From an uncultured Roseburia sp. (GTDB lineage: Bacteria; Bacillota_A; Clostridia; Lachnospirales; Lachnospiraceae): a DNA stretch of 64,000 nucleotides. Made by a program: the position numbers and the translations under genes. The stretch covers positions 1 to 64,000 of the forward strand of contig USRX01000004.1 in assembly GCA_900557275.1 (NCBI GenBank), in the 5' to 3' direction. The notes beneath the pieces were generated by a model, which ran no database searches, was not told where the DNA came from, and saw nothing but the letters and a program-made list of their open reading frames with translations. Below, in pieces: positions 57,403 through 64,000 of the stretch (the stretch's first letter is position 1; every line of letters begins with the position of its first letter).

Positions 57403-58353
57403 ATGGAGAAAGAATCAGAAGATAAGGCAGGACGGATTCTGTCAATATATGCGAGACTGAAGCAGGGGAAGGTCGTCTATAAAAAAGAGGAGAGTGACCG
57501 ATACGGTGTAGCGCAGCGGACGATTCAGAGAGATATTTCGGATATTCAGTGCTTTTTGCAGGAAAACGCAACTTCCACAGGGGAGATACAGGAAATTGTG
57601 TTTGATAAGCTGTCCGGCGGTTACATCCTTCAGACGAAGAAAAAGACGCAACTGGAGGATAAGGAGATACTGGCTGTAGCCAAAATACTTCTGGAGAGCC
57701 GGGCTTTTACAAAACAGGAATTATTTCCGATCATTCATAAGCTGACAAATCTGTGCAGCAATGAAGCGGACATGCATCTGCTGGAAGATATGGTGCGGAA
57801 TGAGAGCTTTCATTATATGGAGCTGAGACATGGAAAACCATTGCTGGATATGATCTGGGAACTGGAGCAGGCGATCAAAGAGCAGCAATACCTTATGATC
57901 GAATACCAGAAGTTGAAAAATCGTGAAGTGGTCACGAGAAAAGTAAAACCGGTAGGGCTGATCTTTTCAGAGTTTTATTTTTATCTGGTCGCTTATATTG
58001 ATGGCATCGACAAGAAAAAAGCATTTCAGAATCCGAATGATACCTTTCCGACCATCTATCGTGTGGATCGGCTGAAAAGCATAAAAAACTTAAAAGAGCA
58101 TTTTTCTGTCCCATATCTGGAGCGGTTCGAAGAGGGGGAGTTTCGAAAACGCATCCAGTTCATGTACGGGGGGAAATTGCAGAAAGTGAAGTTTCAATAT
58201 TCCGGCGCGGATATCGATGCGGTACTGGATCGTCTGCCAACGGCGAAGGTGCTGGAGGAGAAAGACGGCGTGTATCTGGTGTCTGCGGAAGTGTTTGGCT
58301 CGGGGATCGACATGTGGTTGAGGAGCCAGGGGGATGCTGTGGAGAGAGTGTAG
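57403..58353 (+). CDS. WYL-domain transcriptional regulator
   Basis: A 316-residue regulator with an N-terminal helix-turn-helix (ESDRYGVAQRTIQRDISDIQ) and a WYL ligand-binding domain (LMIEYQKLKNREVVTRKVKPVGLIFSEFYFYLVAYI) plus a C-terminal extension domain. WYL regulators such as CapW and BrxR repress phage-defence operons and respond to nucleic-acid-like ligands. Only 16 bases separate it from the next gene, so it is the first gene of the second accessory set. Confidence 0.85.
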   Translation: MEKESEDKAGRILSIYARLKQGKVVYKKEESDRYGVAQRTIQRDISDIQCFLQENATSTGEIQEIVFDKLSGGYILQTKKKTQLEDKEILAVAKILLESRAFTKQELFPIIHKLTNLCSNEADMHLLEDMVRNESFHYMELRHGKPLLDMIWELEQAIKEQQYLMIEYQKLKNREVVTRKVKPVGLIFSEFYFYLVAYIDGIDKKKAFQNPNDTFPTIYRVDRLKSIKNLKEHFSVPYLERFEEGEFRKRIQFMYGGKLQKVKFQYSGADIDAVLDRLPTAKVLEEKDGVYLVSAEVFGSGIDMWLRSQGDAVERV

Positions 58354-58369
58354 GTGGGAAGGAGAACAG

Positions 58370-59521
58370 ATGAACGATAATATCAGAAAACAGAGTGATA
58401 TTTTATCTCCAGATGAAATATTTTCAATGATGAAAGATACCAGTCAATTGATTGCACAAAATGAAGTATCTACATTAAGTGGTGCAGCAGTAGCCGCACA
58501 AACGAGTAACGCACTTAGTAATAATGTGGAATTTTGGAAATGGATGGATAGAAATTACAGCAAATGTGGTATTTTTGATTCTGTAGGTTCTATGAATCAA
58601 TATATGGCACAAGGAGCAGATAAAGAACAGTGGTTGAGAACACAACTACAGGGAAAAGGTTATGAATGGGATTGGATGACTGCTCAGAGAGGTAAACTGA
58701 AAAATATTTTTAAAACCTATGATGCTGGTGATGTAGTAAATCGGGCTGCAAGTGATGTTACAGAGAAAAATATAATAACTGGACATACCAAAGAATATCA
58801 GATGAAAGCGTATACTAAAAAAGCCAATCCAGATCTGAAAAATACACCTAAGGATATGACGGTTGTTACCAGTAAAGAAAAAGTAGAAATTGTAAAAAAT
58901 AATGGATATGAAAATGTTGAGGCATTTCAGGATAGCAAAACTATTCAAAAAAGAACGGATGAAAGATTGGAACAGGTAAAAAACGGAAAAGCCCAGACTG
59001 CATATAATTTAAAAAACGTTTCCGGAACTATGGCAAAAGCGGGAGTAATTGGCTGTGTTATAGGAATGGGAACCGAAGCCATAGGTTCTTATAAAGTATG
59101 GAAAGCAGGACAATTATCAGATGAAGAATACATAAAGGAAATATTGAAAGCCGGTGGCGATGCAGGAGTTACCGCTGGAGCTACTGCAGGGATTATGATT
59201 CCGGTTTCAGCAGCGATTACGGTGGCAGGTGCATCTTCCCTGATAACGATCCCAATTGCATTTGTGGTCGGAGAGGTTGTTAATAAAGTGGTTGCACCTT
59301 GCTTTGGAAGGGGAGAGTATAAGAAACTCTTAAACCAGATGCATTATTATCAGAATATTGAAAATATATACGATGATTTGGTGTATAGTATGCAGAGAGC
59401 ATCGGAAGAATACTATGAATTCGTATCTGAAATAGGAAAACAACAAATGATTCATGATGGAATGAAGAAAAAAAGCATGCAAATGAATATAGAACTAGAG
59501 AACCTGTATGATTCTATATAA
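58370..59521 (+). CDS. Unknown protein with glycine-rich hydrophobic segments
   Basis: A 383-residue protein of unknown function. The N-terminal 215 residues are polar. Two hydrophobic, Gly/Ala-rich stretches follow: MAKAGVIGCVIGMGTEAIGS (about 221-240) and GDAGVTAGATAGIMIPV through IPIAFVVGEVVNKVVA (about 262-310). They could insert in a membrane in the manner of glycine-zipper proteins. A helical C-terminus ends the protein. The ATG at 58370 follows AAGGAG. Base composition is AT-richer than the core genes. It lies between the WYL regulator and a Sel1 protein in one operon. Confidence 0.65.
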   Translation: MNDNIRKQSDILSPDEIFSMMKDTSQLIAQNEVSTLSGAAVAAQTSNALSNNVEFWKWMDRNYSKCGIFDSVGSMNQYMAQGADKEQWLRTQLQGKGYEWDWMTAQRGKLKNIFKTYDAGDVVNRAASDVTEKNIITGHTKEYQMKAYTKKANPDLKNTPKDMTVVTSKEKVEIVKNNGYENVEAFQDSKTIQKRTDERLEQVKNGKAQTAYNLKNVSGTMAKAGVIGCVIGMGTEAIGSYKVWKAGQLSDEEYIKEILKAGGDAGVTAGATAGIMIPVSAAITVAGASSLITIPIAFVVGEVVNKVVAPCFGRGEYKKLLNQMHYYQNIENIYDDLVYSMQRASEEYYEFVSEIGKQQMIHDGMKKKSMQMNIELENLYDSI

Positions 59522-59532
59522 GGAGAAGAATA

Positions 59533-61962
59533 ATGAGTACAATACCAATGAGTGATATAAATTATTTGGCACAGCAGTCATCAGAAAGATTAAATCTTAT
59601 TTTATCTGGGATGACAGCATTAATGAATGATACGGATGAAAAAGTATCTATAATGGAATCTCAAAATTGGTTTCAGCGGATGATAAAAACTGTATCTGGG
59701 AAAAATAAGATGACACAAAGTGAAATTGAACAGAATCATGATAAATTAAACGCATATATGTCAGAGGCAATTGCTGAATTGTATAATCGTGATTGTATAG
59801 ATCACAGTGTTATTATAAGCTTGGGGACACAGCTGAATGAAATATATGCAGACCATCTTCAACTGAAAAATATGCTGGGTTCGTTTGTGGCGAAATTAAA
59901 TGAAAAAATTAACAGTGTAGATAATTTTCATATGCTTACGACAGAGATTGATCAGGGGATATATACTTGTAAAAATGATATATATTCTATTTGTAATGTG
60001 CTGTCTCAATTTGATTCAAGAATGCTTAATGATGAACGAAAATTGGATATTATACGGAGAAGCCTTGAAAATCAGCAGATATTGAGTGATAAAGCAATTC
60101 CGTTAGTGGATTATTTAATGGATGTTATAGAAATCCCTATGGATAATGCAGGGAAAATATATCTGGAGCTTAGTACAATTCGAGATAATTTTATGGTAGA
60201 TGTGTTTCTATCAACAATGGATGCGTATTATTTCCTTTCAGATATGACAAGAAAGATGAAAAGCAAACAACTATTAGTTCATGATATCATTGCAATAAAG
60301 GGGTTAAATGATGCTGTTTTGATATCAACAAATGAGATATATAATGAGTTTCTTATGAGTAAAGTGGCTGTAGTTGGAAATTTATCGATAAATGCCTCGG
60401 CAGCTGATATCGGAGATCGGAAAGCAGAGAAATCACAGGATGGGGAAAATTTACAGGAGCCAACCTGGAATGCATCCAAAGCCTTAGAACAGAATGTTAT
60501 TGAAGAACAGGAGGTGTTACAGCAGGCAGAACAGATGTTTTTTGACTGTAAACTAGATGAAGCATTTGAAATTTTTTCTTCTCTTGCTGAAAGTGGCAAT
60601 GGTCGTGCTATGTATTTTCTGGGGGAATATTATTACCATCAGTATGGCCATGTTGCGAAGGATTCAAAAGAAAGCAGGAAATGGAGAATGAAAGGCTATG
60701 AAGCCGGAGATTCGTTGGCTACTTTGAATGCATGCCGTTATTTGGAGGATGATTCTGCTGAGAGAAAGCAGGTATTGGAGAATGTGGCTCAGTCTGTATA
60801 TCATTTGGCAAAATCAGGGGATGTTTATGCACAGAATGAGTTATCTGATATGTATTTTTATGGACATGGCATAGAAAAGAATGAAAAAGAAGGCTGGAAT
60901 TGGTTAAAAAAATCGGCAGAAGAAGGATATTGGCGAGCAATATATAAAATGGGTGAGCTATATCGTAACGGTACTTATATTGTAAAAGATAAAGAAGAAG
61001 CAAAAAAATGGTATAAAAAAGGTATGGAAAAGGGAGATGCGTATTCATATCTTGGGATGGCTCGTTGTACTATTGGAAATTATCATTTTCTTTTTGGTCG
61101 AGACCAAATGTCGTTGGATGTGTTATTAGGTTTGAAAAGGATAGATTCAATACGATTCGAGCTACAAGGTAAACTTGAAAAAGTAATGAAAGAAGTATTA
61201 GATTTTTGCCTGGAATCATATAAGCGTGGATGTGGAGAAGCCGCTTTTATGAGTGCAATGATGTATGATAGTTTTGTAAATGTACTTTTCGGTAATTTCG
61301 AGTACGATAAAGCATTTTTATGGGCTGGAAAGGCTGCCGAGATGGGATGTGAGGAAGGTTTGTTCTATCTTGGATATTGTTATTACTGGGGACGTGGAAC
61401 AGATCAGAATTATCAGCTTGCTCAAAAATATTATAAACTGGCTTCTGAACAGGGATATAATGATGCGACGATTATGCTTGGAATTATGGCACTGGAAAAT
61501 CAAAACGATGCAGATGCTAAGAGATGGTTTTATCTGGCAAAGAAAAACGGAAGTGTTGTTTCAAATGCAGTGAAGTTGTTATGCGAGATTTTTAAGAGGA
61601 AACATAAGGAATCTGTTTTTAAATATTCGAGTAAATTAAAGGATACGTTGAATATAAAAAATAATGACAGAATATATTTGTCGCATGATGATAGTGGATT
61701 AAAAAACGGCAAGTATGGATTTATAATAGCTGAATCAGGAATTTACAGTAAAGATTTTGAATTTCTGCTGTCTGTCCCGGCAAATTATGTGTCATATGAT
61801 AAGCTGGCAAAATACTCAGGGATACGTGTGGAAGATAATAATTGCACTGTTTATGCAGATGACAAATTTTTATCGTATTTTTCAGGCGGAGATAAGGAGA
61901 GACTGGATGTTATTGAGTTAATGAGAAATATAAAGCTTATAGCAAATACATATAAAGAATAG
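59533..61962 (+). CDS. Large helical protein with Sel1-like repeats
   Basis: An 809-residue protein starting 11 bases after the preceding stop. Residues 1-300 are helical and coiled-coil-like, without a recognised family (QNWFQRMIKTVSGKNKM, DSRMLNDERKLDIIRRSLENQ). Residues about 335-690 hold Sel1-like repeats (YFLGEYYYHQYGHVAKDSKE, LSDMYFYGHGIEKNEKEGW, IYKMGELYRNGTYIVKDKEEA, LGYCYYWGRGTDQNYQLA). The C-terminal 120 residues are a separate domain. Codon use is AT-rich (many ATA, AGA, TTA). It shares Sel1 architecture with the TIR protein 10 kb upstream. Function unknown. Confidence 0.7.
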   Translation: MSTIPMSDINYLAQQSSERLNLILSGMTALMNDTDEKVSIMESQNWFQRMIKTVSGKNKMTQSEIEQNHDKLNAYMSEAIAELYNRDCIDHSVIISLGTQLNEIYADHLQLKNMLGSFVAKLNEKINSVDNFHMLTTEIDQGIYTCKNDIYSICNVLSQFDSRMLNDERKLDIIRRSLENQQILSDKAIPLVDYLMDVIEIPMDNAGKIYLELSTIRDNFMVDVFLSTMDAYYFLSDMTRKMKSKQLLVHDIIAIKGLNDAVLISTNEIYNEFLMSKVAVVGNLSINASAADIGDRKAEKSQDGENLQEPTWNASKALEQNVIEEQEVLQQAEQMFFDCKLDEAFEIFSSLAESGNGRAMYFLGEYYYHQYGHVAKDSKESRKWRMKGYEAGDSLATLNACRYLEDDSAERKQVLENVAQSVYHLAKSGDVYAQNELSDMYFYGHGIEKNEKEGWNWLKKSAEEGYWRAIYKMGELYRNGTYIVKDKEEAKKWYKKGMEKGDAYSYLGMARCTIGNYHFLFGRDQMSLDVLLGLKRIDSIRFELQGKLEKVMKEVLDFCLESYKRGCGEAAFMSAMMYDSFVNVLFGNFEYDKAFLWAGKAAEMGCEEGLFYLGYCYYWGRGTDQNYQLAQKYYKLASEQGYNDATIMLGIMALENQNDADAKRWFYLAKKNGSVVSNAVKLLCEIFKRKHKESVFKYSSKLKDTLNIKNNDRIYLSHDDSGLKNGKYGFIIAESGIYSKDFEFLLSVPANYVSYDKLAKYSGIRVEDNNCTVYADDKFLSYFSGGDKERLDVIELMRNIKLIANTYKE

Positions 61963-62062
61963 TTACAAATATATTAAAAATTTTTGTTAATAATAAAAAC
62001 TATAGACAGAAATAATTAGTTTGTTATATACGATATCTACATCACTGAAAGGAGGATGTATT

Positions 62063-62524
62063 ATGGCAAATACATTGGCGGTAGCACAATATTTAAATTA
62101 TTTGCATAAGCCAAAACATACAAAAGATATGGATCAGATGAAAATGCACAAAATGATGTATTTTACGCAGAGAGAATCATTAATGCTCCATAGAAGTCCT
62201 TTGTTTGATGGAGAATTTGAAGCCTGGAGATATGGTCCCGTTTTGACGCAGGTAAGAAGCGAATATTTAACAGGAAACATGTTTGCCGGATATTATGGAG
62301 AACTTGAAGAGGCAGAAAAACAGTTGGTCACATCGGTATTTGAGCGTTATGATAATTACAGTGCATGGGATCTTAGTACATTATCACATGCAGAGTATTC
62401 GTGGCAACAGGCAAGATGTGGTCTTGCCGAGAATGAACAGGGACATGAGAAGTTAAGATTAAGTGCAATGAATGTCGATGCAACACGGGAATTTTTAAGA
62501 AGAAAAGGTGTGGTATTTTCATAA
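62063..62524 (+). CDS. Panacea-domain (PanA/SocA-like) protein, putative antitoxin
   Basis: A 153-residue protein of the DUF4065/Panacea family: VAQYLNYLHKP, MDQMKMHKMMYFTQRESLMLHRSPLFDGEFEAWRYGPV and a C-terminal WQQARCG segment are the family hallmarks. Panacea domains neutralise many unrelated toxins in PanAT modules and can act in phage defence. The ATG at 62063 has AAGGAGG 8 bases upstream. No canonical toxin is adjacent; candidates are the upstream 809-residue protein or the small gene at 62739. Confidence 0.82.
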   Translation: MANTLAVAQYLNYLHKPKHTKDMDQMKMHKMMYFTQRESLMLHRSPLFDGEFEAWRYGPVLTQVRSEYLTGNMFAGYYGELEEAEKQLVTSVFERYDNYSAWDLSTLSHAEYSWQQARCGLAENEQGHEKLRLSAMNVDATREFLRRKGVVFS

Positions 62525-62530
62525 TATAAG

Positions 62531-62558
62531 ACCACAGGCAAGTGTGTCTGTGGTTTTA
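62531..62558 (+). terminator. Terminator after the Panacea gene
   Basis: ACCACAG (62531) pairs with CTGTGGT (62548), followed by TTTATT. Confidence 0.75.
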
Positions 62559-62579
62559 TTAATCATAGGGAATTTAAAA

Positions 62580-62729
62580 ATGACGGTAGAAGAACAAAAA
62601 GAATATTAAAAAAATAATTTTAAATTGGAATCGCTTCGCGAGACGCAAAACACAAAACGCGAATTAGAAGCATTTTCTCAGGCAACAATGGGAACACGTA
62701 TCGCGGATTATTTAAAAGAAGAGGCCTAG
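62580..62729 (+). pseudogene. Interrupted small reading frame
   Basis: One frame reads MTVEEQKEY, an in-frame TAA, then KNNFKLESLRETQNTKRELE and AFSQATMGTRIADYLKEEA before TAG. The break is next to a run of seven A bases. The second half looks like genuine protein (helical, charged), so this is probably a decayed small gene, or a short gene starting at TTG 62625. Family not recognised. Confidence 0.4.
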
Positions 62730-62738
62730 GAAGATGAC

Positions 62739-63026
62739 TTGAAGCATAATACAAAAGTTTATTTGATCAGAGATATGATAAGTGGTGAGATTGCATTTTA
62801 TTTTTCTCTTAATTGTGGGATTTTATTTGAAGAACTTAATGCATTTCATTTGTCAGACGAAGAAAAGGAACCATTTGACCAGTATGTAAAAGCACTTCAA
62901 TATATCAGAGAAAATGAGGATCAGATGGATCAGGATAACGCTAATAAACAATTGGATGAAGCTATGATGAAATTTGAAACTTATCGTTTTTTACAAGTCG
63001 AATTTTACAGGAATAAATATATATAA
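62739..63026 (+). CDS. Small hypothetical protein
   Basis: A 95-residue acidic protein beginning at TTG behind AGGAAG (KHNTKVYLIRDMISGEIAFYF). No known motif or membrane segment was found. It follows the interrupted frame by 9 bases and might once have formed a pair with it. It could be part of a toxin-antitoxin set with the Panacea protein, but nothing in its sequence shows this. Confidence 0.5.
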   Translation: MKHNTKVYLIRDMISGEIAFYFSLNCGILFEELNAFHLSDEEKEPFDQYVKALQYIRENEDQMDQDNANKQLDEAMMKFETYRFLQVEFYRNKYI

Positions 63027-63028
63027 AT

Positions 63029-63250
63029 TTGTTTATAATACATCAGTTTACAACTATGGGAATCATTCTGGAAGTGAAATATGCGCCGGATGGAAATCTG
63101 GAAGCTGCCTGCCAGAAAGCACTGGATCAGGTTCAGGAAAAACATTATGAGGAAGAATTGTGGGAAGAGGGTATTGACCAGGTGCTAAAATATGGCATTG
63201 CGTGTTATAAAAAACGGTGCCGGGTCATGCTAGCAGATATGAAATTGTGA
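63029..63250 (+). pseudogene. C-terminal remnant of an AAA-ATPase/PD-(D/E)XK nuclease protein
   Basis: The 73-residue frame contains GIILEVKYAPDGNLEAACQKAL, DQVQEKHYEEEL and VLKYGIACYKKRCRVM, which match the C-terminal end of the DUF1703/PDDEXK_9 proteins that normally carry an N-terminal AAA-ATPase domain (over 500 residues). The E-x-K of the nuclease core is kept, but the ATPase and the first acidic residue are missing. It lacks a proper start and ribosome site. It is a deletion remnant. Confidence 0.7.
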
Positions 63251-63444
63251 AAAAAGTCTGTAAATAAGATTTTATATGATAATGCAAGGCGAAAAGTTCA
63301 TGTATTGGGTTTTTCGTTCTTGTTTTATATGTAACAGCTATAAATTTACATGTTAGGAGCAGACAGAAAATCTGCCTATTTTGACGTTTCTTCAACTGCT
63401 TATTCTGACAGCCGTCCTTCGCACGCTCAGTTAGAGTGCACTTC

Positions 63445-63509
63445 AAACTGTACCATCCTGCCAAAGTCAGACATAAAAATCTGACGATTGGCAGGATGAT
63501 ACAGTTTTT
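63445..63509 (+). terminator. Long hairpin, terminator-like or palindromic element
   Basis: AAACTGTACCATCCTGCC (63445) pairs with its inverse copy ending at 63507 (one mismatch in 20), with an inner GTCAGA/TCTGAC stem, then TTTTT. It lies in the 383-base gap 63251-63633, which holds no other recognisable feature. The stem is unusually long for a simple terminator. Confidence 0.6.
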
Positions 63510-63633
63510 GCCCATTTCAGAGCTTCCAGCTTTTTCCCTTTTATAGAAACTATATTTTTACAACGATTTGCGTTATCTTCACATTTCCCACGAAAGCAGC
63601 CGGAATGAAAGTGGCAATAAAAGATTTGATGAG

Positions 63634-64000
63634 TTACAAACGCTTCACATACCATTTTTCCACCCCGTGGATCAGCACATACAGCCCAATGGCGATCAGG
63701 CACAGGATGATGATGGACATGAGGACCCAGTCAAGCTTAAATACCTGACTGCCATAGATAATGAGAAATCCAAGCCCTTTTCGGGATGCGATGAATTCTC
63801 CGATGATGACGCCTACGAGGCAGAGTCCGATATCCACTTTCATGATGGAGAGCAGGCTTGGAATGTTGGCGGGGATCAGGATCTTGCATAAGATATCCTT
63901 TCGTGTGCCGCCCAGCGTTTCAATCAGCTTGAGTTTTTCACTGCTGACTTCCATGAAGTCTGTATACAAACTCAGGATGGAGCCGAAGATGGCGACAGAC
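63634..64000 (-). CDS. ABC transporter permease, SsuC/TauC-like, partial
   Basis: The C-terminal 121 residues of a permease that continues beyond the window end. The frame reads from the edge through VAIFGSILSLYTDFM, the EAA-type loop KLIETLGGTRKDILCKILIPANIPSLLSIMK (shown here as part), GVIIGEFIASRKGLGFLI and ends with a last membrane helix and KWYVKRL. It belongs to the nitrate/sulfonate/thiamine-precursor-type importers; the substrate cannot be told from this part. Confidence 0.88.
   Translation of the reverse strand, partial: SVAIFGSILSLYTDFMEVSSEKLKLIETLGGTRKDILCKILIPANIPSLLSIMKVDIGLCLVGVIIGEFIASRKGLGFLIIYGSQVFKLDWVLMSIIILCLIAIGLYVLIHGVEKWYVKRL

Overview
The window is chromosomal DNA from an anaerobic, endospore-forming low-to-mid GC Firmicute, most likely a Lachnospiraceae member (Blautia, Dorea or Mediterraneibacter type). 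The evidence is gene content and order: nusB-xseA-xseB-ispA-dxs-tlyA-nadK-argR-recN-spoIVB, spo0A, a Nudix/SpoIIM-like pair, a DUF5688 protein, a DUF815 ATPase, strong AGGAGG ribosome sites and SigA-type promoters. The genus is an inference. No rRNA, CRISPR array, insertion sequence or intact prophage was seen.

Layout. 1-5.1 kb: the 3' end of glf, a small unknown gene, then purC-purF-purB behind a structured leader. 5.3-9.9 kb: an alpha/beta hydrolase, eno (its ribosome site lies inside a hairpin), small conserved unknown proteins, and an SseB-domain gene with a switch-like leader. 9.9-13.4 kb: a complete preQ1 operon, queD-queE-folE-queC-queF, under a promoter, a preQ1-I riboswitch and a terminator. 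13.4-14.6 kb: Nudix hydrolase and SpoIIM-like protein. 14.8-18.5 kb: shikimate genes, aroF and aroE on the minus strand diverging from aroD and aroK. 18.5-25.8 kb: tRNA-Arg(CCG), a membrane SH3 protein, a 23S pseudouridine synthase, ligA and a chromate-family transporter. 25.8-36.5 kb: the Asp23-to-spoIVB housekeeping run. 36.7-42.5 kb: argJ and a TrpXYZ-type ABC transporter lie between spoIVB and spo0A. 42.6-48.1 kb: glgA with an added C-terminal tail, DUF5688, tRNA-Thr(CGT), DUF815 ATPase and fba.

48.3-63.6 kb is the accessory part. First comes a same-strand set: a TIR-Sel1 protein with a SARM1-like catalytic loop, a membrane STAND-type NTPase, an HscC-like Hsp70, and an overlapping membrane J-protein whose HPD motif reads HPE. 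This is the best candidate for an undescribed system, possibly NAD-depleting immunity or stress sensing under chaperone control. After a MATE pump and an XRE regulator comes a second set that is visibly AT-richer: a WYL regulator, a glycine-rich hydrophobic protein, an 809-residue helical/Sel1 protein, a Panacea (PanA-type) antitoxin-like protein, and then decayed fragments including a PD-(D/E)XK remnant. The window ends inside a minus-strand SsuC/TauC-like ABC permease.

All calls come from reading the sequence and from family knowledge; no database search was run.
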